From positions 21,703 through 85,702 of the forward strand of contig NZ_FNAC01000018.1 of NCBI RefSeq assembly GCF_900101705.1: DNA of 64,000 nucleotides, given 5' to 3'. The notes under the pieces were generated by a model. It was not told the DNA's origin and did not search any database. It was given only the letters and a program-made list of their open reading frames with translations. This document shows positions 37,552-46,804 of this stretch, piece by piece. Position 1 is the first letter of the stretch; every line of letters begins with the position of its first letter. The position numbers and the translations under genes were made by a program. The DNA is from Algoriphagus faecimaris. GTDB lineage: Bacteria > Bacteroidota > Bacteroidia > Cytophagales > Cyclobacteriaceae.

Positions 37552-37577
37552 ATGCTTACTTTTAGAACAGAGAAATA

Positions 37578-37609
37578 TTTGGATAACAGGAGTTTTTGAC
37601 CTACTTTTG
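37578..37609 (+). promoter_or_regulatory. Promoter of rpsF-rpsR-rplI operon
   Basis: TTTG (37578-37581), 20-bp spacer, TACTTTTG (37602-37609): both elements of the Bacteroidetes consensus at the right spacing, 38 bp before the ATG of rpsF. Confidence 0.8.
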
Positions 37610-37647
37610 CGGTCTGTTTATTCAAATTCCTTAAACACATTAAAAAA

Positions 37648-38019
37648 ATGTTCCAAAGAAATTACGAGACAGTATTCATTTTAACTCCCGTTTTGTCTGA
37701 TGTTCAGATGAAGGATACTGTCGACAAGTTTGTGAACTTGTTAAAAGAACTGGGGGCAGATGTGATCAATGTGGAAAACTGGGGTCTGAAGAAGATGGCA
37801 TATACCATCGACAAGAAGACAACAGGGTTCTATGTAATGGTCGAGTTCAAGGCCGATCCTACGATCATCAAAAAGTTTGAGCTAGAGTTCAGACGTGATG
37901 AAAAAGTGATGCGATTCTTGACTACTGTTTTGGACAAGCATGCGATTGCTTATGCCGAAAGAAGAAGAAAAGGAGAGTTTAACAAAAAAGTCGAAGCTAA
38001 GGAGGAGCCAGCCAAATGA
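37648..38019 (+). CDS. rpsF: 30S ribosomal protein S6
   Basis: A 123-aa S6. It starts [15 protein letters not shown] and carries [24 protein letters not shown] and [16 protein letters not shown], all typical. The C-terminus is extended and charged. It is first in the S6-S18-L9 operon. No ssb or priB gene lies between S6 and S18, as is usual in Bacteroidetes. Its stop overlaps the rpsR start by 4 bp. Confidence 0.97.
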   Translation: MFQRNYETVFILTPVLSDVQMKDTVDKFVNLLKELGADVINVENWGLKKMAYTIDKKTTGFYVMVEFKADPTIIKKFELEFRRDEKVMRFLTTVLDKHAIAYAERRRKGEFNKKVEAKEEPAK

Positions 38020-38267
38020 CACTATTCAACGAGCCAATCAACAGAGGCGAAATCAAGAAAAAGTATTGCCGATTCAAAAAGCACGGCATCAAGTACATTG
38101 ACTACAAGGATCCTAACTTCTTGTTGAAATTTGTCAATGAGCAAGGAAAAATCCTTCCTAGAAGACTGACTGGAAACTCTGCTAAATATCAGCGGAAAGT
38201 AGCTCAGGCTGTTAAGAAAGCAAGACATTTGGCTTTGTTGCCATTCGTAACCGATGGATTGAAATAA
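38016..38267 (+). CDS. rpsR: 30S ribosomal protein S18
   Basis: An 83-aa S18 with [21 protein letters not shown], then [32 protein letters not shown], the diagnostic signature. It binds next to S6 on the 30S platform. Translation is coupled to rpsF by the ATGA overlap. Confidence 0.97.
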   Translation: MTLFNEPINRGEIKKKYCRFKKHGIKYIDYKDPNFLLKFVNEQGKILPRRLTGNSAKYQRKVAQAVKKARHLALLPFVTDGLK

Positions 38268-38306
38268 TTCGGTCTTGTATCGTCCAACCCATAAAGATCA
38301 TTACAA

Positions 38307-38750
38307 ATGGAAATTATATTAAAAACAGACATCAAAGGTCTTGGCTATAAAAATGATATGGTAGATGTGAAGCCAGGATACGGCCGAAACTACCTGATCC
38401 CACAGGGCTTTGCGGTGCTGGCTACCAGCTCCAACAAAAAAGTCCTAGCTGAGAACATCAAGCAAGCAGCTCACAAGGCTGAAAAAATCAAAACTGAAGC
38501 AGAAAATATCGCTGCTAAATTGGAAGAAGTAACTCTTGAGATCAAAGCGAAAATCGGTGAGTCCGGTAAAATCTTTGGTAAGGTGACTACCCTTCAAATT
38601 TCAGACGCACTTGCTGCACAAGGTTTTGAAATTGACCGTAAGAAAATCGCCATCAATACTCCTGTAGATGGAGCTGGTGAATTCCAAGCTGAAGTAGATC
38701 TTCACAGAGAAGTGAAGACTCACGTGAAGTTCGTGGTCGTAGCAGAATAA
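38307..38750 (+). CDS. rplI: 50S ribosomal protein L9
   Basis: A 147-aa L9 of normal length. MEIILKTDIKGLGYKNDMVDVKPGYGRNYLIPQGFA is the N-terminal rRNA-binding signature. A long helix (about 45-80) connects to the C-terminal domain (KIGESGKIFGKVTTLQISDAL). It is last in the operon, before a strong terminator. Confidence 0.97.
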   Translation: MEIILKTDIKGLGYKNDMVDVKPGYGRNYLIPQGFAVLATSSNKKVLAENIKQAAHKAEKIKTEAENIAAKLEEVTLEIKAKIGESGKIFGKVTTLQISDALAAQGFEIDRKKIAINTPVDGAGEFQAEVDLHREVKTHVKFVVVAE

Positions 38751-38770
38751 GCTAAACCAAATTATACAAA

Positions 38771-38802
38771 AACAGCTCGCCGTAAGACGAGCTGTTTTTT
38801 TT
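38771..38802 (+). terminator. Rho-independent terminator of the rplI operon
   Basis: AACAGCTCG (38771-38779) pairs with CGAGCTGTT (38788-38796), followed by T residues. The T run touches the stop codon of the convergent 83-aa gene. Confidence 0.9.
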
Positions 38803-39052
38803 AGTTCAATACCAAGACCTTCTCAAGATCTTCAACCAATTTTTTGGAAACAGCTCGGCTGTTCTTTTCTCTCACGGCTTTAAAAAGCTCCAATGCCTTC
38901 TCGCTCTTTTCTACCAAGCCCACTGGGTTTTGGTCATTCTTATAGCTAAACCAGCACCAAGAAAGCTCCGCAGCTAAAGAATCTCCCAACTTGAGCTTCT
39001 CTAATTTCTGAACCGTTTCCGTCACGGTCTTTTCCATTTTCTCAACTTGCAT
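38801..39052 (-). CDS. Hypothetical protein, 83 aa
   Basis: A small, charged, mostly helical protein (KMEKTVTETVQKLEKLKLGDSLAAELSWCWFSYKNDQNP, then VEKSEKALELFKAVREK). No signal peptide. It sits convergently behind the rplI operon and next to tRNA-Gln. I do not know its function; the helical-bundle pattern and clean start favour a real gene. Confidence 0.65.
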   Translation of the reverse strand: MQVEKMEKTVTETVQKLEKLKLGDSLAAELSWCWFSYKNDQNPVGLVEKSEKALELFKAVREKNSRAVSKKLVEDLEKVLVLN

Positions 39053-39286
39053 AATCGTTAAAATTTTATCAGTGTTTTGTTAATAATTGAAACAAAGCAC
39101 GTTAAATATTTTAATATTATCAATATTGAGAATAAAAATTTAATAAAACCATAATTTTCAATCGATTTCGAAGGGCTATTTTTATCAAAATTTTTACTCC
39201 CGTATCGGAATAAGCGAGTAATTGGATAAAATTATGCACTGGAATTCAGGCGTTTTTGAATATTCCCCAAAAACTTTCGGTTCATA
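39053..39286. other. AT-rich gap upstream of tRNA-Gln promoter
   Basis: About 230 bp, with no open frame worth noting and no strong hairpin. It should carry the promoter of the minus-strand 83-aa gene. Confidence 0.4.
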
Positions 39287-39318
39287 TTTGGAAAAAATGA
39301 AGCAGGATTCTACCTTTG
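39287..39318 (+). promoter_or_regulatory. Promoter of tRNA-Gln gene
   Basis: TTTG (39287-39290), exactly 20 bp, then TACCTTTG (39311-39318), 39 bp before the tRNA. Both match the Bacteroidetes consensus. Confidence 0.75.
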
Positions 39319-39357
39319 TGACACTTTAAGGGAATCAAATGAGATTCCTCACCAAAC

Positions 39358-39430
39358 TGGTCCATGGTGTAACTGGCAACACGTCTGATTTTGGTTCAGA
39401 AGAGTCCAGGTTCGAGCCCTGGTGGACCAA
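39358..39430 (+). tRNA. tRNA-Gln (anticodon TTG)
   Basis: The acceptor strands TGGTCCA (39358-39364) and TGGACCA (39423-39429) pair perfectly, with discriminator A39430. The anticodon arm TCTGA-TTTTGGT-TCAGA puts TTG at the anticodon, reading CAA. The T arm has GTCCAGGTTCGAGCCCTGG. No CCA follows, so the 3' end must be added by the CCA enzyme. A terminator follows at once. Confidence 0.95.
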
Positions 39431-39434
39431 CAAA

Positions 39435-39460
39435 AACCTCCCGATTTGGGAGGTTTTTTT
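39435..39460 (+). terminator. Rho-independent terminator after tRNA-Gln
   Basis: AACCTCCC (39435-39442) and GGGAGGTT (39448-39455) form a stem with a 5-nt loop, followed by TTTTT. Confidence 0.9.
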
Positions 39461-39495
39461 GTTTTTATAAAATCGAAGAACAAAACATTTTCCAA

Positions 39496-39723
39496 ATGAA
39501 AAAACTTATTCTTCTAACCGTCATTTTTCTGAGTTTGGCCTATTCCAGCTTAGAAAGCTCTCAACAAAGGGATTTTGTTTGGGGCTATTTTCTGGAGTTT
39601 CAGCCTTGCTCCGCCTATTTAGAAATTTACCAAACAATTTGTGTTCCTTCGAATGGGGGATTTTGCCAAGTATCTGCTCGAAATCCTTGCCCAGGGCCTC
39701 CATACTTCACATCCCTAGAATAG
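39496..39723 (+). CDS. Small secreted four-cysteine peptide, 75 aa
   Basis: The frame opens inside the tRNA, but the ATG at 39496 starts a normal signal peptide (MKKLILLTVIFLSLAYSS). The mature part of about 55 residues has cysteines at 38, 49, 57 and 65 and ends in CPGPPYFTSLE. It stops 1 bp before a 6-bladed beta-propeller lipoprotein gene. In Bacteroidetes, short secreted Cys-containing peptides (NVEALA-type) often precede such propeller genes; this one lacks the NVEALA motif but fits the arrangement. Function unknown. Confidence 0.7.
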   Translation: MKKLILLTVIFLSLAYSSLESSQQRDFVWGYFLEFQPCSAYLEIYQTICVPSNGGFCQVSARNPCPGPPYFTSLE

Positions 39724-39724
39724 C

Positions 39725-40858
39725 ATGATGAAGAAAATAGGAATTACCCAAATCTTGCTAATCTTAGGTCTACTAAACTTTTCATGCCAAAATAATAATC
39801 AAAAAAAGCCTGAATTAACGTCAATTGACCTAGAGTTGGTCACAGGTAATTTATTTTCCGAAGTTTTTGAAGAGATTAATTATGTGCTCCTCAAGGAAAA
39901 TGATACCCTGCCATTAGTTCAACCACTGAAGACTGTAGTAACCGATGATTTCATCTATATACTGGACATCAAGCTAAACAATCTTTTCAAGTTTAACCGA
40001 AATGGCGAAATCATCCATATTTTTAATTCATCTGGTCAAGGTCCTCAGGAGTTTATTCAAATTCAAGATTATCAAGTGAAGCAGGACACTGTTATCCTAC
40101 AAGATAACCTATCCAATAAGCTTATTTATTTCGATGATGATGGAAAATTTCTTAAGGAAACAAAATTACCATCCTCTTCTGCCAATTTCTTTAAGGGGGC
40201 TAATTTTACGCTCCATTTCACCGATGGTATGGAAGGAATTGGAAAAGATTTTTTAAAAATTAGTGACTCTAACCAGCTTAATTTCCTAGATATAGGGCTA
40301 AGCCCGCCAAAAGGTAGAGTTAGACTAATTCATGGCTTTGCCGAAGATGAAAAAACGGAAATTAGGACTTTAACTTTACCCTTTTCACATCAAGTGGTAG
40401 TTTTTGATCCTTTGGGAAACATTTTACAACTAAAGGAATTCGAATTTTTAAATCCACCGGAGTTAACAGAAGAGGAAAAAAAGTATCTTCAAGTAAAAAT
40501 AATTAATGCTTTTTTACCCTTTCCTGATTTCAATTATATGTCTGTCTTCTTCGGACGTAACAGCTTTCAATTTATCTTGGATAAAAAATTTAATCTTCTT
40601 TTTTCAGGGAAAAATATTCAAAATGATATCGATGGAATGAATTATCGCATACTCCCAATTTCACATCACCAAGAGCAACTAATTCTCTACCATCCTTCAA
40701 CCCGGATATACAACCTATATCAATCGGCCTCAATTCCAGAACAAAATGACCACTTCAAAAGTAATATTCATGATTTTTATAATACTAATCATGAAGCTCC
40801 AAAAGGAGATAGGCATGTTTTGGTTTTTCTAGACTTGAAACCAGTGATTCCAAATTAA
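39725..40858 (+). CDS. 6-bladed beta-propeller lipoprotein
   Basis: A 377-aa protein with lipobox NFSC near residue 20. The body matches the 6-bladed beta-propeller family (former DUF5128 type): FEEINYVLLKE..., DDFIYILDIKLNNLFKFNRNGEIIHIFNSSGQGPQEFIQIQDYQV and a NKLIYFDDDGKFLKE blade. Such proteins sit at the envelope and probably bind a peptide or other ligand. The gene starts 1 bp after the small secreted peptide gene, so the two are co-expressed. The biochemical role is unknown. Confidence 0.85.
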   Translation: MMKKIGITQILLILGLLNFSCQNNNQKKPELTSIDLELVTGNLFSEVFEEINYVLLKENDTLPLVQPLKTVVTDDFIYILDIKLNNLFKFNRNGEIIHIFNSSGQGPQEFIQIQDYQVKQDTVILQDNLSNKLIYFDDDGKFLKETKLPSSSANFFKGANFTLHFTDGMEGIGKDFLKISDSNQLNFLDIGLSPPKGRVRLIHGFAEDEKTEIRTLTLPFSHQVVVFDPLGNILQLKEFEFLNPPELTEEEKKYLQVKIINAFLPFPDFNYMSVFFGRNSFQFILDKKFNLLFSGKNIQNDIDGMNYRILPISHHQEQLILYHPSTRIYNLYQSASIPEQNDHFKSNIHDFYNTNHEAPKGDRHVLVFLDLKPVIPN

Positions 40859-40972
40859 CTTTTCACAAGGACAAGCTACTCATTCGAATTAGGGCTTTTT
40901 TTTCAGCTTTTTTGGTGTTCTTAGTTCACATTTAATATATTTGGATTCTTTAAACCTCTTTTCTATCACAAC

Positions 40973-42178
40973 ATGAAAAACCTTCTCCATTTTGTTCTTT
41001 TCGCTCTTCTTTTTAGCTGCGACTCTGACAATGACAGAGACTATCCCAATTCACAACAAAAAGCTCAAATCCAACAAAGCGTAGATAAGTTCACGGCAGC
41101 CCTTCAAAGCCAAATGGCCGACCAACCTATCGGAATCGGGCTCTATGTTTTGGAAAAAGGGGAAGGAATGTACTTTTCTTCTGGCTTCCCTGAGGAATAT
41201 GGAGAAAATATAAACTTTAGAATTGCTAGTAATTCTAAAACATTCACTGCAGCTTCAATTCTGAAAATGCATCAGGAGGGCTTGTTGGATATTGATCATC
41301 CTATCACAAATAATATCCCCAATAGCACTAAAACCTATATCCCAGACACACCAGAGTTTGATTTACCCTACAAGTCCGAGATTACAATTAGACAATTGTT
41401 GCAACACCGTTCAGGAGTATTTGATGTCACCAATTCACCAATCCCCCCTGATGCAGACGCTGTTTACGCTGGTGAATATTACATTGACTATGTCAAAGAT
41501 CAATTAGGAGAAGACTACACTTTTACATTTGAAGAATTGATCTCCATTGTCGCAACAAATAAATTGAGTGATTTCAAACCTGGAGAAGATTTTCATTATT
41601 CAAATACCGGCTACAATGTACTAGGCTATATCGTTGAAAATATTTCAGGTTTAAGGCTGCACGAATATTTAGAAACTAATTTTTTCAACCCTTTACAGCT
41701 GAATAACACCTACTCCCCTCACCTTGGGACAGATAATCAATTGCCCTCACCCTATACCTACTCCTATGTAAAATTGGACGGTGATTACATCACGATCGAT
41801 AAAGACAACGTAACAGGTAATATCTCTGAAGGCCAAATCATCAGCAACCCCAAAGAGCTCGCATTATGGGGGAAGGCATTGTATGGGACTAATGACATTT
41901 TGGACGAAAACACCCTTGCGATGATGCTTGAAGCATTGCCAGCTGATGAAAGCCATGGCTTTTATGGCCTGGGAGTCCAAGCATATCCTGTAGAATTAGG
42001 ATATGGTCACGATGGGGCTCATCTGGCATACCTGAGCACGATGCGATACATCCCCGAGAAGGATAGAACTTTTGTGATTTTCACCAACCATCTAAATGTT
42101 GACAATTTTATAGAGGAAGCGACAATGCTCTATGATGTTCTCTTCGAAAGCATGGATATTCTCGACCAAGTGGAATAG
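40973..42178 (+). CDS. Serine hydrolase of the beta-lactamase/DD-peptidase class C family, lipoprotein-like
   Basis: A 401-aa protein with an N-terminal signal (MKNLLHFVLFALLFSC, probable lipobox). The SxxK motif is SNSK with Ser86 and Lys89, the tyrosine motif YSNTGYN, and GHDGAHL stands in for the KTG box. This is the PF00144 family (D-aminopeptidases, esterases, AmpC-like). Without an exact KTG box, true beta-lactamase activity is doubtful; peptidase or esterase is likelier. Confidence 0.88.
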   Translation: MKNLLHFVLFALLFSCDSDNDRDYPNSQQKAQIQQSVDKFTAALQSQMADQPIGIGLYVLEKGEGMYFSSGFPEEYGENINFRIASNSKTFTAASILKMHQEGLLDIDHPITNNIPNSTKTYIPDTPEFDLPYKSEITIRQLLQHRSGVFDVTNSPIPPDADAVYAGEYYIDYVKDQLGEDYTFTFEELISIVATNKLSDFKPGEDFHYSNTGYNVLGYIVENISGLRLHEYLETNFFNPLQLNNTYSPHLGTDNQLPSPYTYSYVKLDGDYITIDKDNVTGNISEGQIISNPKELALWGKALYGTNDILDENTLAMMLEALPADESHGFYGLGVQAYPVELGYGHDGAHLAYLSTMRYIPEKDRTFVIFTNHLNVDNFIEEATMLYDVLFESMDILDQVE

Positions 42179-42240
42179 TTAGTCTTAAGTTTAGTGATGG
42201 ATCTTCCGAGATTTCTCAATCCAATTAAAGGATCGCATCT

Positions 42241-42957
42241 CTAGTGCAACAATCGCAATCGGTAAGCATTCATAGCAGTCTTCCCTAAGAGCTCACTCAG
42301 TTTATAATTGGCAATCGCACCCACAGGCGCTCCGATGATGGGAATCAATTGAGCGAGCTTGGCCAGATCAATGTAATCCCGGTAATCCAGCTGAAAAGTA
42401 CGCCAGTCAAACTCATCAAAAGTCTTGGGCAATTGCTCTCGGTAAGCATCCCAGTTTTCTATGCGCTCGATCAGTTCATTTCTTCGCTTTTGGGAAGAAA
42501 AGCTTAACTGAAAGAGATAGAGTAAAAACAACCGCTCCTGATAATTTTTAGTATCGTAGCCATACAAGGCTGCGATATCAAATAGCATTTTCATTTTGAT
42601 CGTCAAAAAAGCAGGAAAATCAGCAAAGCCCATCAAAATACCACCTGCACCTGTAATCGCTCCTTCAGCTGAAGCGGAGTTGCGATACCATTTGATCCGA
42701 GTACGAACTTTCATTTCCCGATCCTTGAGCGAAAGCTGAGCCGGAGCTTTAGGCACAATCCAAGAGGAACCGGTAATCACTGCTTTGACCATATTCTCAA
42801 TAGCCGCCGTAATGACACGGTGTACTTTGTCAGGAATTAGCTGATTAATTTTTCGCTGTACCCCATTAGTCAATCGACTGCCCAATGAGGGAGGCTTTTT
42901 CATTTGAAAAAGCCAAGAGGTGAGTTCGGCCTCTACGTAATGCTGGTAGGTGTCCAT
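42241..42957 (-). CDS. EcsC family protein
   Basis: A 238-aa protein with the EcsC pattern: EGAITGAGGILMGFADFPAFLTIKMKMLFDIAALYGYD, then KLAQLIPIIGAPVGAIANYKLSELLGKTAMNAYRLR. The glycine-rich hydrophobic stretches look membrane-associated. The family takes its name from a Bacillus gene beside an ABC transporter, but its function is unclear. It follows the Cys-cluster gene on the same strand (67-bp gap). Confidence 0.85.
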   Translation of the reverse strand: MDTYQHYVEAELTSWLFQMKKPPSLGSRLTNGVQRKINQLIPDKVHRVITAAIENMVKAVITGSSWIVPKAPAQLSLKDREMKVRTRIKWYRNSASAEGAITGAGGILMGFADFPAFLTIKMKMLFDIAALYGYDTKNYQERLFLLYLFQLSFSSQKRRNELIERIENWDAYREQLPKTFDEFDWRTFQLDYRDYIDLAKLAQLIPIIGAPVGAIANYKLSELLGKTAMNAYRLRLLH

Positions 42958-43024
42958 AAATAAAATGATTCAATTGACTATACGAAAAAATCTTGATGGG
43001 TAAGGTGATTTTGCCTTTTCTGAT

Positions 43025-43771
43025 TCAATTATCATCAAATCCGGGCCGTTTAAATTTTGAATAATCAGGAAACTCCTCCTTTAACAGTCTTCTCATTTTT
43101 TCAAGTTTGGCCAAAAGATGGAGAATTTGATCATCTTCCAGGATTAACTGATAAATTTTTGCCCATGCACCCAAGCTACGCTCGATTGCAATCATCCCTA
43201 TTTTTGCTGTACCCAAATCTCCTCTTTCCTCGATCGGATACTCATCCCAGAATCCATCCATCTTATCTCTCAGAGCCCGTTGTACTTTCACTGGGATCAA
43301 AAACAAATACCATTGGATCACCTCCAAAGAATCTTCTAGCACTGCGGCTATTTCTTCACCCTCAGCTAAAGAAATAATCCCCATTTCTAACTGAGATTGA
43401 AGACGATCTCGATATTCTTTTAGAGCTAAAGAATCCAACCAATTTTTACCCTCCCCAAGGTATTCGTCCGCAAGGATTTGAAGTGGAATCTTCTCTACTT
43501 CTTCATCTTTGGCATTTTCTTCTTCGATTATACTATTCTTTTCTTCTTCACTTATTTCCAGGCTAATACCATGTTCTGCCGCAGCCTTTTCTAATAAGAT
43601 CAGCGCTTCTTTAAAACTCTCTGAGATCGCCTCCCAAACATCTTGATCGGGATTTGCCTGCTTCCGCGACTCCTCCCTATCATAAGCTCTACATCTCGAA
43701 GTGAATTGACAGCGCTCGCACCATCGATCACACCAGTTGTAAATTCCAGAAATAAATTGCTCGTCTCTCAT
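43025..43771 (-). CDS. Hypothetical protein with N-terminal four-cysteine cluster
   Basis: A 248-aa protein. Cysteines 14, 18, 21 and 27 (YNWCDRWCERCQFTSRCRAY) form a CX3CX2CX5C cluster likely to hold zinc or an iron-sulfur centre. The rest is acidic and helical, with an aromatic helix (SLEVIQWYLFLIPVKVQRALRDKMDGFW) near 148-175. There is no signal peptide, so it is cytoplasmic. I do not recognise the family. Downstream of M14 peptidase and upstream of the EcsC gene; the terminator after the M14 gene suggests separate transcription from it. Confidence 0.7.
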   Translation of the reverse strand: MRDEQFISGIYNWCDRWCERCQFTSRCRAYDREESRKQANPDQDVWEAISESFKEALILLEKAAAEHGISLEISEEEKNSIIEEENAKDEEVEKIPLQILADEYLGEGKNWLDSLALKEYRDRLQSQLEMGIISLAEGEEIAAVLEDSLEVIQWYLFLIPVKVQRALRDKMDGFWDEYPIEERGDLGTAKIGMIAIERSLGAWAKIYQLILEDDQILHLLAKLEKMRRLLKEEFPDYSKFKRPGFDDN

Positions 43772-43815
43772 AGGCCTTTGTACATCTAAGTGATAATTTA
43801 GAAAAGTTAAGACAA

Positions 43816-43849
43816 AGAAAAAAGCTGCCCCAAATCAATGGAACAGCTT
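43816..43849 (-). terminator. Terminator of the M14 peptidase gene
   Basis: On the minus strand, AAGCTGttcc and ggggCAGCTT pair (one or two wobble pairs) and are followed by TTTTTTC. Confidence 0.7.
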
Positions 43850-43876
43850 CTCTCAAGGCTATATTAGCTAAGTTCT

Positions 43877-46585
43877 CTAGCGATAAAGCCCATTAAACAG
43901 CATCTTAAAGGTACCGTGAGATTGTGCCCGGAAGGTAATCTCCGGCCCAAACGCATAGAATTTACCTTTACCTATTTGTGCTTCGAATGCAGTCACCCCA
44001 TTTCTCAAATAGGATTGTCCCCATGCCCATCCACTTCGTAGTGGCTCCTCTTCACCAAACCAAGCAATGGCCTTCACCCCTCTGTTTGCCGCTTCTGGGC
44101 TCAGGCGGAATACCGGAGAACGGTTAAACATGATGTAGGATTTTTCATCCATCCCGAAATTAATCTCTTGGGAATTGTCCACATGCATTTCGAGCACAGA
44201 ACCCGGAATGTAATATTTCTCTCCGCTTAATGGTCGCTCGGTACCATCAGGTCCCATCTCTACCAAGGCATCCTTCACAGGGAGATCCAGATGGAAAGCT
44301 AGCTCGGTAGCAGAACCCACTGAAATCACCTGTCCTCCATTTTCGATGAAGGCTTTTATAGCAGGCACAGATTGATCCGCTGTGAAATTACCCAACATGT
44401 GATGGTATTGCGCATCGATTTCAGAAGCATCAGGCTGAGCTCTTCCCCCACCTCGACTACCTACCGAAGGAATTCCCGGACCGATGAAAAGCAGTACGTC
44501 ATAGTTTGCACTGAGATTCCCGGCATTGATTTCCTGAGGAAAAACTTGCTTATAGTCAAAATGAAACTGCTCCAGCATCCATCTCACCCATCCTGAAGGC
44601 ATAGAACCTCCATAATAGTCATACAAACCTATCCGTGCGGGATTGACCTCTTTAGCATTTCTTGGTCTAGAGCTTGGCTTACCATATACCCCATATTCCT
44701 GAGCTGCTTTCTGAAGTACTGCTTTTCCTGCCGAACCTACATAAAACGATCCTGTAGGGAATCCGTCTGTAGCTTCTGTGGTTCGATACACTTTTACATT
44801 TGCCTTGAGCAGATCATTTACAGCCATGAAGGCATTATTTCCGCGCACATCAATCAAATAACCAGAGCCATTCGCCAAGCTTCTGGCCGGTGGACTTTGA
44901 ATCTCTCCGTAAGGAACCGCTTCAAAAGGTCCATCAAAATCCTGCATAACACGATCAATCTCCGAACCCATCTGGAAGGCTAAAGTCCAACCTGCTGCAT
45001 CATAAGGTCGGATAGGCGGACCTCCAGGATACAAGAAATCATTGGGGTGATCCTGAGGCTCAAACATATCGATCACATGAGGACGGAAAGCTTGTGAGGT
45101 TTTGACCACATAGGAACCTGCGGGGTAAGATTTTCCATTGACGGTAAAATCCGCTGTCGCTTTGTGAACCAAAATTCCAGATTTGATCAGCGCGTTAAGA
45201 AACTTGATCGCTGTAGGAAAATCTGCCTGATCAGCTGAGAGAATATATCCGTAGGGATCCTTTCGCTCTTGATCTTGATAAATCTCGTCGTAGAATTCTC
45301 TTGGAAGCCCTGACCTCCAACCTCCGGAACGCTCAGTTTTTCCTTCTTCACGAGCTTTTTCATAAGCATCTTCTACTGCTTGAGCGTACTTGGGATAAGG
45401 TGTCCAAGTATCTTTTTGACCCTTTTCGATGGATCTTCTACCCATAAGGTAGATGTTGCGAAGCAACTCATCGCCATGGCGAACCGCATGATTGAGAATC
45501 GCATAATTCAGAGAGACCGAATACTCAATAGAAGTCTTGAAATGCCAATCGCGTGGAGTGACAGGATAAGGTGTACCATTATTAGGGATCAAACGGTCTG
45601 GAACCAATGGCACCTGAGAAGGAGTAGGGTTTCCGATGATTTCGGTGAGAATACCGATTTGGTTATGGTAATAAGGCGTCGTCCGCAGACCGCCATTCCA
45701 CCAAGTAGAAAAGACAGAGCCGTCCAAGCGAGTGTATCCTGGTCTATCTTCCTGGTGCATACGGTTGATCATCGCCGCACCTACCGCATCCAAACTAGTA
45801 ATGATCAAGGGATCAAAAACATGATTGAAGGGGTCCCGATAAGGAGGGCCTGCCACTACAGATCCAGGAGGTCCTGACTGATGATGATTATAGATGATTT
45901 GAGGGATCCATTCTACATATTGCTGAAGTGACATATTGGTCGCTTCTGCCATGTTGTTCATATAGAAGTCTCTGTTGTTGTCATGCCCTACATATTTTTG
46001 ATAGAGTATGGGGATATTTTGATCCCGCTTGGTAGGGTCTTCCTTGCGCATGTACCAATCGGACATAATTTCCATCCCGTCGGGGTTGGCATGAACCAAA
46101 AGGATGATGACTTCATCGAGAATTTTCAGTGTTTCTTCGTCATTTTTGGAGGCCAGTTCATAGAGGGTCTGTATCAATTGGTGTGGACCTACTACTTCAT
46201 TGGCATGAAGGCCACCATCAATCCAGACGACAGGTTTACCCTCTTTGATCAAAGCCTCTGCTTCCTCCCTACTGATTTCGGCTCTAGCAAGCTTCTGTGA
46301 GATCTCTTTGTATTTCTCCAGATCGGAAAAATTTTGAGGAGCAGTGATGATCATCATGGGCTGCTCCCTGCCATACTCGGTCTGACCAATACTGGTCAAG
46401 ATCACACGGTCTGATGCATCAGCTACTTTTTTAAAATAAGCTTCGGTCTGACTAAAATTAGCCAGCTTGTAGTCGTCTCCGATATCGAAGCCAAAATGAG
46501 ACTTGGGTGTAGGGACAGTCTGAGCAAGAAGCGAGAAGCTACTCAACCAAAATGCCAACACCCCTAGGAATAGACTTTTTCTCAT
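43877..46585 (-). CDS. Secreted M14-family zinc carboxypeptidase-like protein
   Basis: A 902-aa protein with a signal peptide (about 1-21). The peptidase domain (about 30-380) has the zinc ligands in WIDGGLHANEVVGPHQ (His and Glu) and a later histidine in IIYNHHQSGPPG, plus a candidate catalytic Glu in GILTEIIGNP. The C-terminal half (about 480-902) is a glutamine-amidotransferase-like, GldG-type domain common in Bacteroidetes M14 peptidases. It likely trims peptides in the periplasm. It stands divergent from prs. Confidence 0.92.
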   Translation of the reverse strand: MRKSLFLGVLAFWLSSFSLLAQTVPTPKSHFGFDIGDDYKLANFSQTEAYFKKVADASDRVILTSIGQTEYGREQPMMIITAPQNFSDLEKYKEISQKLARAEISREEAEALIKEGKPVVWIDGGLHANEVVGPHQLIQTLYELASKNDEETLKILDEVIILLVHANPDGMEIMSDWYMRKEDPTKRDQNIPILYQKYVGHDNNRDFYMNNMAEATNMSLQQYVEWIPQIIYNHHQSGPPGSVVAGPPYRDPFNHVFDPLIITSLDAVGAAMINRMHQEDRPGYTRLDGSVFSTWWNGGLRTTPYYHNQIGILTEIIGNPTPSQVPLVPDRLIPNNGTPYPVTPRDWHFKTSIEYSVSLNYAILNHAVRHGDELLRNIYLMGRRSIEKGQKDTWTPYPKYAQAVEDAYEKAREEGKTERSGGWRSGLPREFYDEIYQDQERKDPYGYILSADQADFPTAIKFLNALIKSGILVHKATADFTVNGKSYPAGSYVVKTSQAFRPHVIDMFEPQDHPNDFLYPGGPPIRPYDAAGWTLAFQMGSEIDRVMQDFDGPFEAVPYGEIQSPPARSLANGSGYLIDVRGNNAFMAVNDLLKANVKVYRTTEATDGFPTGSFYVGSAGKAVLQKAAQEYGVYGKPSSRPRNAKEVNPARIGLYDYYGGSMPSGWVRWMLEQFHFDYKQVFPQEINAGNLSANYDVLLFIGPGIPSVGSRGGGRAQPDASEIDAQYHHMLGNFTADQSVPAIKAFIENGGQVISVGSATELAFHLDLPVKDALVEMGPDGTERPLSGEKYYIPGSVLEMHVDNSQEINFGMDEKSYIMFNRSPVFRLSPEAANRGVKAIAWFGEEEPLRSGWAWGQSYLRNGVTAFEAQIGKGKFYAFGPEITFRAQSHGTFKMLFNGLYR

Positions 46586-46754
46586 AGAATTGGATTTTTC
46601 TTGAATATTTCCTCAAAATAAACATTCTTCTCCTATCTCGAATAAGATTAGTGTCTGAATGATATATTTTTACAGGACTGGAAGTTGACTTGATTGATTT
46701 CAAAAGAAAATTTGGAATAGAAGCTTTAGCACTTCACTTGCCATCAAAAATTCT

Positions 46755-46762
46755 TACTTTTG
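46755..46762 (+). promoter_or_regulatory. Probable -7 element of prs
   Basis: TACTTTTG matches TAnnTTTG, 42 bp upstream of the ATG. The nearest TTG (46738-46740) is only 14 bp away, so the -33 element is uncertain. Confidence 0.55.
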
Positions 46763-46804
46763 TTCACAAATCCTTACTAAATCTTCCTCCAAAAACCACT
46801 ATTC

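Noticed and set aside
40973..42178. Antibiotic-resistance beta-lactamase
   Set aside because: It has SxxK and YxN motifs but no clear KTG box, and sits alone; a peptidase or esterase of the same family is more likely.
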